A stretch of 64,000 nt of DNA from contig JAGTJL010000016.1 in assembly GCA_020746875.1 (NCBI GenBank), forward strand, positions 1 through 64,000, in the 5' to 3' direction. Shown piece after piece: positions 34,423-44,142 of this stretch. The position numbers and the translations under genes are program-made. The notes under the pieces are model-generated. The model saw only the letters and a list, made by a program, of their open reading frames with translations. It was not told where the DNA came from and ran no database searches. This stretch comes from Rhexocercosporidium sp. MPI-PUGE-AT-0058. Lineage: Eukaryota > Ascomycota > Leotiomycetes > Helotiales. How positions within the stretch are numbered: the first letter of the stretch is position 1; every line of letters begins with the position of its first letter.

Positions 34423-35652
34423 TTATGGGTGGTACATCCATTCACCCTGGTTGAAAACAATCTCGAACTCCACATTCTCGAATGTACCCACCATAGCATA
34501 TAGATCATTGAAGCCCTCCAACCCCGTGACTGGTAGATCTTCCTCAGCGTCCCCTTCCTCGTGTAGATTCCAGCTGCTCTCCTTGCGACCATCTCTTGTA
34601 AAGAATATCTCGATATCGATCGGATTGGTGGACATTGTCTGCACGGGAGTAGAATCGTAGGTAGGTGGTGCATCCAAATCCCTAGCGGTGAAAGTCATAC
34701 CAATACCCAACGTCTCTCCCGCCTTGAACGGTTGTGTAAAGTCCTTGCCACCCCAGCGATCGTTTATATATTTGCTTCCATCATCCCCATGGACAGCCAG
34801 ATTCCCTCTGTGCCAACCTGGAAGACGAAAGGTAGGGTATGGTTGTGCGCCGAAGCCCATTGCTAGACTGACTTCTCTCCTGTTGCTTCGGTTGATTCGG
34901 ACTTCGTAGTATATTGTCTTTGTCCTCGCGGTTCGAAGGGGAGAATGCGCCAGGACAGAGTAGAGAGGAATCGTGGATATAATGCAGTTGTCTGGGTTGT
35001 TGGCCTTTGTCTTCCCTGCCCACACGCCCGGTCTTGGACGTTCGAGATTGCCTTGATAGTCCCTGGGTCGAATCACTCCAATCTCTCCTTTGGCAATGGC
35101 CTCAAGAGCTGCCTCTGGGAAGGTGACTGGCCCTGTCATGGGATTCTGCGTACACCATATTTCTCCTAGCTCGGCTTGTTGTTCGGTTGCATTGTTCGCG
35201 GAGCTTCGTAGATTGCCTATGGAGGGAGGAGGTGGGAGAAGAGAGGTATCGGGGACTGCGGTCTGCCAGTCATGATATGGTTCCTGGGGCGGCGCATCGT
35301 ATGAGTGGGATGGCGGAGGTCCGTCTGGAGCTGCATAGCCGTTGTTGTGATTCGGAGGAGGGCCTGAAGGTGCAGAGTATTCATTACTTCGGTTTGGGGG
35401 TGGACCTGAAGGAGCAGTATACTCGTTGTTTCGGTTTGGTGGAGGTCCGGCAGGAGCACCGTAGATCTCTGGACTCTGATATTGATGCGATGGTGGCGGC
35501 CCTGGTGGCGCATCATAGGGGTTGTATTGAGGCATCGTAGTTGAGGTCTTTGAGTGTTTCGATTCCACGGGTCTGGAGTTGAGGTGGTCGTTGTAGTCGT
35601 TATTCAGTCTTGATGACGGGTCGTCACCCTTGAGCTTGCTACCGAAACACAT
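34423..35652 (-). CDS. SPRY-domain protein with Pro-rich repeats
   Basis: A single exon. I chose ATG 35652 (MCFGSKLKGDD) over an upstream in-frame codon at 35787 because the extra 45 residues look like leader sequence, and an N-terminal Cys-containing start is common in this fungal group. That gives 409 residues. Residues about 50-125 hold four to five repeats of roughly 13-14 residues built on YxAPxGPPPN. A low-complexity linker (DTSLLPPPPS) follows, then a SPRY/B30.2 domain from about 210 to the end: TIYYEVRINRSNRREVSLAMGFG is split over 34840-34910, with GWHRGNLAVHGDDG, FKAGETLGIGM and FFTRDGR following. SPRY proteins of this shape in fungi include adaptors for the Rsp5 ubiquitin ligase, but no PPxY motif or membrane helix was confirmed here, so the role is open. 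Confidence 0.8.
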   Translation of the reverse strand: MCFGSKLKGDDPSSRLNNDYNDHLNSRPVESKHSKTSTTMPQYNPYDAPPGPPPSHQYQSPEIYGAPAGPPPNRNNEYTAPSGPPPNRSNEYSAPSGPPPNHNNGYAAPDGPPPSHSYDAPPQEPYHDWQTAVPDTSLLPPPPSIGNLRSSANNATEQQAELGEIWCTQNPMTGPVTFPEAALEAIAKGEIGVIRPRDYQGNLERPRPGVWAGKTKANNPDNCIISTIPLYSVLAHSPLRTARTKTIYYEVRINRSNRREVSLAMGFGAQPYPTFRLPGWHRGNLAVHGDDGSKYINDRWGGKDFTQPFKAGETLGIGMTFTARDLDAPPTYDSTPVQTMSTNPIDIEIFFTRDGRKESSWNLHEEGDAEEDLPVTGLEGFNDLYAMVGTFENVEFEIVFNQGEWMYHP

Positions 35653-36356
35653 TGCGAGACAGAGAGACAAGAGAGCAGGAACAAAGGTGGTAAATGGAGA
35701 AGGTTTACTTGGCCTAGATATGTTTGAGAGATGATTGCCTCTCTCTTGTGGTAATGGTCTTCTTTTCTCTCCTCTTCCCGATGCCAATGTTGGGTGGCAG
35801 TGGTAGGCTGTGCAATCCGGTTATTCACATACATTCACTTGCTTGGGAGAGGAGAGGGGCAGGTGTGGCAGCAGCATCATCGAGGCGCAATGAGATGAGG
35901 ATGAGATGAGCTCACTGGACTGGACCTCGGGTAACAGCTCAGTCAGCGGGGGATAGTTATCCCGCTCCGGAACATGGAAGGGGGTTGGGGATAAGGGGGG
36001 AAGGGGCTCTCACAAGTTCGGGTGTGAAACATGTTCTTCAAACCCCCCCATTGAGAGTCAACAAACATGAATGCGCAACAATTAATGATCAAGAACATTT
36101 GACATTATCTACATCATGCTCGCTTGACCGATTCAGTACAGTACTAATTATCCTTTGGAGCTCCAAAGGGCCGGCCCCCTTTCCTCTATTGCAAGCCAAG
36201 CTCTTCCAGCCCTCACGTCAGATTCGGGTTTTATTTGACTGCTGATACTCAACGCGTCCGCAACTCTATTCCAAATCCAGCAGCCTCATATGGTGTTCTA
36301 GCACTTTAGTTCACGAACAAACCAGACTTGGCCGTGTTCTTTCCCCCACGACCATC
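35653..36356. other. Divergent promoter region
   Basis: About 700 bp between the SPRY gene (minus) and the amidase gene (plus), which are divergent and may share control elements. C/T- and G/A-rich tracts are present. No specific factor site can be assigned. Confidence 0.4.
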
Positions 36357-38263
36357 ATGGCCCAATCAAAACAAACTCCTCCTCGCTTTTTCGGATATCC
36401 TCGAGCCGTCGAAGCTCCAGCCATTCCCTACAAGAAGAAAGACGATGCGAATCCCGTGTTCACGGGTGTGCTGCTACTGATTGGGGCATGGATGTCTGTT
36501 CTTTCTGTCCCTCCCTCTCCGATTTATCAGCTGACCAAATTAGCGTTTCCAAAATCGAATTCCTTCAGAGAACATTGTGGGCAAATGCTGGGTTCAATGG
36601 TCTCCGAGGACTGCCATACCTGAAGGATTACCCAGAACGATGGGACGTAAGTCTTACGATGAATGTTGTATTGCATGTCTAACTTCTGTAGCCCACGGTC
36701 ATCCCAATTTCAGACTGCGGCTGTACATCCGAACCTAACGACGTCAATTCAGAGTCGTTCCATATTGTCCCAGAAAAGGTGGCCGGCCGATACCGATCCG
36801 TTGCCGAATATCATGCAATGTACCTTTCTGGAGAACTCACGCCTTTGGCCGTCGTCGAGTCACTTCTTCCTCTCATCCAAAGAGATGTTTCCCCAAAGTC
36901 CCACCACTCAATCGCCTTCATCGACAGCAATATTGAAGAAATAATCGAAGAAGCTAAAGCATCAACCCTCCGATACAAGAACGGCACGTCAATCGGCATC
37001 ATGGACGGAATTCCAACTGCCATCAAAGATGAAACTGATGTTGCTGGCTATAGAACTAGGAACGGCCGGAAGCCAAACAATGAATTTTTCAAAATTGCCG
37101 AGAAATCATCTTGGCCAGTCCAGACACTCAAAAACGCAGGAGGTATCGTCATCGGAAAGCTGAATATGCACGAACTAGGCGCCGACACCACAAACAACAA
37201 CCCTTATTGGGGAACCCCGCGAAATCCTCACAATGATCAGTACTATACTGGCGGGTCGTCAGGTGGTGCTGGCTATGTTGTCTCTGCTGGTCTCGTGCCT
37301 TTCGCAATCGGAGCTGATGGCGGTGGTAGTATTCGTATCCCTTCATCCTTTTGCGGTATCTATGGACTGAAGCCTTCTCACAACCGCCTCGAAGACCTAG
37401 GAAGTACTGTCACTGTCAGCGGTCCCCTGGCTGCGACCATCTCGGACTTGGAAGTGGCATATCGAATCATGGCCAATCCTGACCCATCTGACCCGACCTG
37501 CTCCTTGTTTGCCAAACCCTGCTCTAAAGCTTCCGCCCATCGTCCAAAGATCATCGGTATCTACAGGGAATGGTTTGAACGTGCCGATCCAGCCGTGTTG
37601 AAGCTATGCAACGAAGTTGTGGCATATTACAGAAAAGAACTTGGGTATGAAGTCGTCGACGTCACCATCCCTTACGCCCCAGAAGGTCAACTTGCACACG
37701 CCTTTACCATTCTATCGGAGATGGCAGTACGCGCTCGTGCTAAGCCTTCCAATCCATCCAACTGGCTCGCTGAACTCAACCCTGCGAATCAAGTGCTTCT
37801 TGCCGTTGGAGCTCAAACTCCAGCCCAGGACTACTTGCTTGCACAGCAATTGCGGAATATGTTGATGCAGCATCTCGCCTTCCTGTATCAGAAATACCCT
37901 GGTCTGGTTATCGTAACGCCAACATCACCCATGGCAGGCTGGCCAATTGCTTCAGAGGGCGACTTGAAGTATGGTATCACAGATGGAAATACCAGCATTA
38001 GAAATATGGAATATGTCTGGCTGGCAAATTTCTGTGGTAACCCTGCAATTTCTTGCCCTGTGGGCTATGTGGAGCCTACTAAAGGGAAGGGCAGCGTACC
38101 TGTTGGTATCATGGCTATGGGAGAATGGGGTGCGGAGTTGGGACTGTTGGAATGGGGCAGGGAGTGTGAGAGGTGGTTGAATGAGGTGACACCAAGTGGA
38201 AGGAAGCAGCCGGGTAATTGGGAGGATGTTGTTGTGAATGCGAAAGGGAAGATGGTCTCGTGA
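36357..38263 (+). CDS. Amidase signature family hydrolase
   Basis: Three exons (36357-36493, 36544-36646, 36692-38263), in phase, 603 residues. The 50-nt first intron has a ctgac branch site. It belongs to the amidase signature family, which hydrolyses amide bonds with a Ser-cisSer-Lys triad. The residues are visible: Lys192 in IPTAIKDE, cis-Ser270 in TGGSSGGAG, and nucleophile Ser293 in GADGGGSIRIP. The C-terminal half has VTPTSPMAGWPI and GNPAISCPVGY, normal for the family. The N-terminal 100 residues, with a short hydrophobic stretch FTGVLLLIGAW, extend beyond bacterial amidases, as in many fungal members. The substrate (acetamide-like, fatty amide or other) cannot be told from sequence. 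No partner gene is next to it. Confidence 0.88.
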
Positions 38264-38540
38264 GTAATTCAGGTATTGAAGTTTCTTCCACGAAATGTTT
38301 GCAGTCATCATTTGGCATTGAAATTGATACAATTACAAAGCGTTGGAGCTCCAACTCATGTTGCAGCTTCACACCGGCATCTTGCGGGGGTGGGCGCCGG
38401 ATTAGTCATTCCCGGGCGCTGTCTTCGTAGTATTATCAACAAGACTTGAGCCGTTTTACTGTCCATCGTCCTGCATGTTTATATTTGCCTAACATCCTAC
38501 GCTTTCTTTCCCATTCATTCTCTAATTTTCAAATTGCATC

Positions 38541-40379
38541 ATGGACGACAACTCTGTTTCGAACTCCAACTCCAACATCAATATGGCGACCACGCCTTCT
38601 GATCATCTCTCAAACTCAATCGAGTTCCTTATGGATGAAGGCCCTACCTCCATCACCTCAGCTCTCGCTCATCGATATCCTGATGGAGAGATGGATACTT
38701 TTGAGCAACTTACGGTAATGAAAATGCTTCTCTGCATCCGCCCGCCCTCACCACTTATCCCGGACCAAATTCTCGCTAGCATCGATGCCGTCCTGCAGCA
38801 CGAAAGGAATCAAAAACTACTCACACACTCATCTTCAATCCCGCCTCTCACCACGTACCGTTCTCCAACCTCAAAAAATAGCACCGCCGTCAACCTATCC
38901 GTGTGGAAAGGCGACATCACGACGCTCTGTGGCGCAACAGCCATCGTCAACGCAGCGAATTCTCGTATGTTGGGATGCTTCAAACCACAGCATAAATGCA
39001 TTGATAATGCAATCCATGCAGCAGCTGGCCCACGTCTAAGGGATGAATGCGATGTTCTGATGAAGGCGCAGGGAAGCGAAGAGCCAGTTGGACTGGCCAA
39101 GGTGACAAAGGGCTATTGTCTCCCAGCTGAGCATGTGATCCATACTGTCGGTCCGCAGTTGGGTCAAGGTATGAAGCCGAGTGTGGCTGATATCGACGAT
39201 TTGCGAAGGTCTTATTCGAATTGCTTGGATGCCGCTGAAGATTTAGAGCCTATGGCTGATGGATCGAAAGTCTTAGTTTTCTGTTGTATCTCAACTGGTG
39301 TCTTCGCCTTCCCCCAGGACCTAGCGGCGAATATTGCAGTTGAGAGCACGAAGAAATGGGTCAATGAACATCCCGCAACTACAATCACCGACATCATATT
39401 TGATCTATTCTTAGATACAGACTTTGAGATCTATTCCAAACTTCTGTCGCCGTCCAGCCTAACATCGACTCCCACTGCTCAAAATCCCATCAAGACAGAT
39501 ACATCCCTCCACACAGCAGCAAAATGGCTAGCTGAAGCCGATACATTGATCGTCTCCGCCGGGGCAGGACTCTCTGCATCTACAGGCCTAGACTACACCT
39601 CAACATCTCTCTTCTCCACTCAACTGCACGGGTACAAGAAGTACGGCTTCAGGCGCCTGTACGACCTCTTTGGACCAATCTCCTGGCCAAGCGAGCAAGT
39701 GAAATGGGGATACTACTTCCACCACCTCCTCATGATTCGAAACTGGCCAAAATCAGAAGTCTACGCCGATCTACTGAAACTTACTCAGAGCTTCAAGGAA
39801 GGAAGGGTCCACGTCAGGACGAGCAACGCAGATGGCTTCTTCGTCAAAAACGGCTTTGCTGAGAAGAGCATGAGCACTCCGCAAGGACGATACGAGTACT
39901 TGCAGTGCGAGAAACCGTGTAGAAAAGATGCGTACTTTGCATCAGCTCCGTTTCTAGACGACGCAATCCCGTTCCTGGACCCAACCACGCAAGAACTGAC
40001 CGATGGGAGTAAGGTTCCTAAATGTACATTCTGCGGTGGGGGCTTGATCCTCTGCGTTCGATCTGGTAATGCTTTTACGGATATCCCATTTCGAAAGGGC
40101 GAGGAGAGGTGGAAAGAGTTTAGGAGAACTGTTCTACAGAAGAAGGAGGAATTGACAGTGATTCTTGAGTTGGGGGTTGGGATGTCCACAGTTGGCGTTT
40201 TGAGATGGCCGAATGAGGATTTGGTTGGGCGAGGTGTGGGACGGGTTAAGTTGATTAGAGTGGGGTTGGAGAACTCTGGTGTCGTAGATTGGGATATGGA
40301 AAATGCAGTCGGTGTTAAGGGGGATGTTGGTGGTGTTCTGAAGACTTTGAGTGATGTGAGGGGTGTGAGATGGGATTGA
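38541..40379 (+). CDS. Macrodomain-SirTM fusion: ADP-ribosyl transferase plus hydrolase
   Basis: A single exon of 612 residues with two catalytic domains. Residues about 115-300 form a macrodomain: VWKGDITTLC and IVNAAN (135-140), then a zinc-binding pattern Cys146-x4-His151-x-Cys153 in GCFKPQHKCIDNAIH, marking the zinc-macrodomain class that removes ADP-ribose. Residues about 320-610 form a sirtuin of the SirTM (class M) type: GAGLSASTGLDY (341-351), TSNADGFF (427-434), and zinc Cys456, Cys460, Cys495 and Cys498. The usual catalytic His of the HG motif is Gln448 (PQG), the hallmark of SirTM enzymes that transfer ADP-ribose instead of deacylating. In Staphylococcus and Streptococcus the two activities are separate genes beside a lipoylated GcvH-like target and a lipoate ligase. 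Neither partner is seen here. Confidence 0.9.
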   Translation: MDDNSVSNSNSNINMATTPSDHLSNSIEFLMDEGPTSITSALAHRYPDGEMDTFEQLTVMKMLLCIRPPSPLIPDQILASIDAVLQHERNQKLLTHSSSIPPLTTYRSPTSKNSTAVNLSVWKGDITTLCGATAIVNAANSRMLGCFKPQHKCIDNAIHAAAGPRLRDECDVLMKAQGSEEPVGLAKVTKGYCLPAEHVIHTVGPQLGQGMKPSVADIDDLRRSYSNCLDAAEDLEPMADGSKVLVFCCISTGVFAFPQDLAANIAVESTKKWVNEHPATTITDIIFDLFLDTDFEIYSKLLSPSSLTSTPTAQNPIKTDTSLHTAAKWLAEADTLIVSAGAGLSASTGLDYTSTSLFSTQLHGYKKYGFRRLYDLFGPISWPSEQVKWGYYFHHLLMIRNWPKSEVYADLLKLTQSFKEGRVHVRTSNADGFFVKNGFAEKSMSTPQGRYEYLQCEKPCRKDAYFASAPFLDDAIPFLDPTTQELTDGSKVPKCTFCGGGLILCVRSGNAFTDIPFRKGEERWKEFRRTVLQKKEELTVILELGVGMSTVGVLRWPNEDLVGRGVGRVKLIRVGLENSGVVDWDMENAVGVKGDVGGVLKTLSDVRGVRWD

Positions 40380-41046
40380 GAGGAGGAAGATTGTTGTACA
40401 GTACTTCTGTATCATACCGTAGTAAATGTAAAGTGATAAAAGCTTTAAATGACTCTATCTGCAGAGAAGAAACCGATAAGAATCTTTAAGTTCGCGTAGT
40501 TATTTTAGGTGTGTTGAGTTCGGAGCGTGAAAGGAGAATTGGGAATCTTGCTTAGACTCGATTTCAAGGGGTGTCCATCACCCACCCACCTTCGTCTTAC
40601 TCCCCTGATGTTGCGTTGTCCACATTCGTCGCCCTCGATCAACACAAAGAACACCGTGGAACTCTCCCTGGATATCAGAGCTTTCCAACGTCCTACTCCT
40701 TCAACCATTCCAGACTTCCTGTACTGCATCACCGTATTGAGAAACTCTAGTACAGAATCCTACTGATCTTTGAGAAGGTCGGCGACGTCGATAGAATAAA
40801 GTTGCTGCCTGTGCTGTACTGTGCAATTGAGCTAATACATGGAAGAACGATTACCGATCAAAAATGTTACTGAGGATCATGTCGGGTTTAGATTTAAGTC
40901 CGGCTGCAACAGGCACTAAAGTCTTACAAATACATCATATTGCTTCACACCTGGCTTCCTCTCGCATCGCTTTGAACTTCACTTCTTCGCAAGAACATCA
41001 TCTTCTGTTTACCTTGAAGCATCTCTACATCCAAATCTCCGTATCC
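40380..41046. other. Intergenic region
   Basis: About 670 bp between the macrodomain-SirTM gene and an SDR gene. The 79-codon frame at 40527-40766 and the frame leading into the SDR gene from 40864 have no domain support. The SDR promoter should lie here. Confidence 0.4.
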
Positions 41047-42105
41047 ATGGATTCAAACATGTCATCAATCGCCAAAACAATTGTTGCAACAGGCGCAACT
41101 TCAGGGTTGGTAAGCATTGCAAACATCAACTCTTCCTCGTCACACACCGGACAACTTACGATACCTAGGGATTCGAAGCCATCAAACAGCTCCTCTCACA
41201 AACACAACCCTATCGCTTCATCCTCGGCTGCCGCAACGTCGCCAATGTCAGGACCGCTTACAACAGTCTCAAATATGACACCAGCAAGCATTCCATGACG
41301 TTGCTCCCGCTCGAGTTAAGCGATCTCCGAACTGTGAAGAAATTTTCTTCTGAAGTTCTCAACAAGTTGGGAAGTGAGAGAATCGACATCCTGCTCCTAA
41401 ACGCCGCTCTTATCAAAACCGCCAACGAGCCCGGCATCAACGGGTCCAAGTACAACGAACCCTACATCGTCAACCATCTCTCGCAGCACTACCTCCTTCA
41501 CCTCTTACGCGAGAAGCTGGTAGAATCCAAGACTAGAGTTGTCGTTGTGTCCTCCGGCGCGATTCGAATGGTGAAGGATCTAGAGAAGTTAAATGACATC
41601 GTAAAGGCTGAGAGTGGAGGCTGGTTTATGGATCTGTACCCAGCGAGTAAATTCATCCAGTTACTGAGTGCCTTATGGTGGAGGAGAGAGTTGCAGGGAA
41701 GCTGCCGTATCGTTGCTGTCTCGCCTGGTCCGTATCTCCGCTACGAATCTCTACCTGCGTGTGCCAACTGACTTGTGGATAGGTTTAATCCCAGACACGG
41801 GACTAGCTCGCAACACCACATTCACGCCTACTGAAGAGATGATGAAAGATGCGAAGTCTGTGGAAACCGGTAATATTACTTTCTAACCTTGCGGAATTCC
41901 ATGCTGATGATGTGGGACAGGCGCCCAGTCCATTCTCGCGGCCTTCACGAGGGATGATTTCCCAGATGACCCCGAGAGAATCCTTTTGACTAGCTGGGGC
42001 GAATGGTGGGGGAAGGATGTGTATGAGTTGGCTCTTGACAAGGAATTGCAGGACAAGTGGTCGCCCGGAAAGGAGGTCATTGAGAGGGAAGAGCTTGTGG
42101 ATTAG
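41047..42105 (+). CDS. Short-chain dehydrogenase/reductase
   Basis: Four exons (41047-41109, 41169-41727, 41783-41869, 41921-42105), in phase, 297 residues. The NAD(P)-binding motif TGATSGLG (15-22) is created across the first intron, which supports that junction. The active-site residues are present: Ser in VVVSSGAI and Tyr178-x3-Lys182 in YPASK. An NAA word (LLLNAAL) stands where NAG is usual. The tail LTSWGEWWGKDVYEL resembles that of fungal proteins related to retinol-dehydrogenase or WW-domain oxidoreductase-like SDRs. The substrate is unknown. It is unrelated to the dead SDR at 16526. Confidence 0.82.
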
Positions 42106-42470
42106 ATCTCTTGGCTTCAATAGAACTCAACGCCCATAGCGGAACGTTCCATTTAGACAACCAATTCATTTACTCTATTTCCTATACCCCGAAAGCGTAA
42201 CTTGGAACATTTCTTCTCTTTTATTGTATGTCGAAATGAGCTGGGTGGGCAAAATGCGGGGTCTAAACCAATGCGGGGCCGGGCGTGGAAATGGTACGAA
42301 TTAGAAGTCTTTCAACATCTACCCAATCACTTTATTGTTCACCGAGTAGCACATATCCCAGGCATCCAGTAATCTTTCAAGGGGATACGAATCCGCAATT
42401 TCGTTCCAATACCATCTCACAAAATAAATTATATCACATTCGAAGTCCTCTAACTTCACTCGACATAGTC
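42106..42470. other. Spacer between SDR and F-box genes
   Basis: About 365 bp. The open frame leading into the F-box gene from 42285 is probably untranslated leader. No specific site is recognised. Confidence 0.4.
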
Positions 42471-44012
42471 ATGACTACTTCGCTGGAATCACTAGTCGAG
42501 GAACTTCTCGTCCGAATTATCTCTTTTACGGACTGCCACTCCTTGCCTTCACTGGCTCTCGTATCTCGCAAACTAAACCGTCTCACGACTCTCGAATTGT
42601 ACGCCAGCATCGATTTCAAGGAAGCGTCAATCGACACTGGAACCAGGTTTCTCATTCCTGTGACATACCATCTCCTCACGAATCCAGATCTCGCTGCCTT
42701 GGTCCGCAGCGTCTCTCTACGTAATGTCTTTGGCGATGAGGAATATCTCGTACCACTCAACGAAGGGGCAGACAACGACTTCAGAAAAGGGTGGCCACTA
42801 TCGCCCGACCAGAAGGCTCTTGATGATCTCATCTGGAGGGCCGTAGAAGATGTGGAAGACAATATTCAGCGGCAAGCCAAACTTTACAACGCTGTGCGAG
42901 CTGGGAGTGATGAGAGCTCCATCATTGCCATTCTGATCTCCAAGCTGCCCAACTTACGCACGCTGGACGTCGTAGGAGACACGATGAGGGCCGCTGGTTG
43001 CGAGCTACTGCGTTTTGTTAAGAGAGTTGTAAAACGGGAAGCTCCCTTTGACGAGAAGCCTGTATTAACTAAGCTATCAGACATTCTGGTATGTGGCTGC
43101 AATTATAACTATCCTAACTCGTCAGAATTGCTTGGAGCGTGTCTGGAACTGCCATCGATTCGCCGTCTATATGCATATCACTTGGGAAACGACGAGCACA
43201 ACAAAATCACGGAAACTATTGCGGCCCTAGGTACTGATACCTCGCTGGTTGAGGAGCTCGAGTTGAGAGGGAGCCACCTGTACGCCCCGGATCTTGACAG
43301 AGTCCTCAAGTCATGCAAATATCTCAAGACATTCATCTACGAGGTTGGGCCTGCTTGGACGTGGTATCCATTGAGGACATCAGATATCATGAACTCCATG
43401 ACAGCGGTTGAAAAAACATTGGAGAACTTAGTTTTGGAACACTCCAAGTCCGTTGCCAACCGTGCCGATGATGGCGATGGCGAGTTGACCGCCGTGTCGC
43501 TTGCGATGTTCAAACAGCTGCAATATTTGAAGATTTCGACGCTATTCTTGGGGGGGTTTAAGCAAGATGAGAAAGTTGACTTTGCGGGCGTTTTCCCAAC
43601 CACTTTAACAATCCTGCATCTAACATACGTTGGAGATTTGGATTTTTGTGCCCCATGGATCCCATTGGCCCTCCAACGGGCTTTTGAGAACGGTGACGCT
43701 GTGCTCCCGAATTTGAAGAAGTTAACCCTCCAAGGAGCCTTTCTGGACAACCCGAATCGTTTAGATGATATCAAGGGACTAGTTCGTACGATGAGGAAGA
43801 GAGAAGTGGAAGTTGTTATTGAGGGAGTGAACCCGCGTATTTGGGATGAACGGGGTTGGGGTATCGACGAGGAGGTGAAGTGGAAGAAGTGTTTAAACAA
43901 CTATGCATACGAGGTGGCTACTCTAAATGTAGAGCGGAATGAAAGCGATCTTAGTACAATCAAGTCAAGGGATGATGATGATAGCCTTGGGGGTGGGGGT
44001 CTAGAGTTGTAA
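42471..44012 (+). CDS. F-box protein
   Basis: A single exon of 513 residues. I chose ATG 42471 because the F-box starts within six residues of it, whereas the 62 upstream in-frame codons look like leader. The F-box occupies about residues 5-45 (LVEELLVRIISFTDCHSLPSLA at 42489-42554, then LVSRKLNRLTTLELY), the Skp1-binding module of SCF ubiquitin ligases. The remaining sequence is leucine-rich without strict LRR spacing (LPNLRTLDVVGD, LPSIRRLYAYHLG, LPNLKKLTLQGAFL) and probably recognises a substrate. The tail is acidic, then Gly-rich (DDDDSLGGGG). Large fungal F-box families evolve quickly, so no target can be named. Confidence 0.8.
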   Translation: MTTSLESLVEELLVRIISFTDCHSLPSLALVSRKLNRLTTLELYASIDFKEASIDTGTRFLIPVTYHLLTNPDLAALVRSVSLRNVFGDEEYLVPLNEGADNDFRKGWPLSPDQKALDDLIWRAVEDVEDNIQRQAKLYNAVRAGSDESSIIAILISKLPNLRTLDVVGDTMRAAGCELLRFVKRVVKREAPFDEKPVLTKLSDILVCGCNYNYPNSSELLGACLELPSIRRLYAYHLGNDEHNKITETIAALGTDTSLVEELELRGSHLYAPDLDRVLKSCKYLKTFIYEVGPAWTWYPLRTSDIMNSMTAVEKTLENLVLEHSKSVANRADDGDGELTAVSLAMFKQLQYLKISTLFLGGFKQDEKVDFAGVFPTTLTILHLTYVGDLDFCAPWIPLALQRAFENGDAVLPNLKKLTLQGAFLDNPNRLDDIKGLVRTMRKREVEVVIEGVNPRIWDERGWGIDEEVKWKKCLNNYAYEVATLNVERNESDLSTIKSRDDDDSLGGGGLEL

Positions 44013-44142
44013 AATGACGTTCTTGCAACTAGTATATTGTGCTTGAGTTGATACCCAACTAGTTTATGCACCTTGAAGAATGTCTCGAGTCAACGTTCAC
44101 AGAAGCACGGTGCTACTTCCTGATCTGAGATATGCACTCTGA

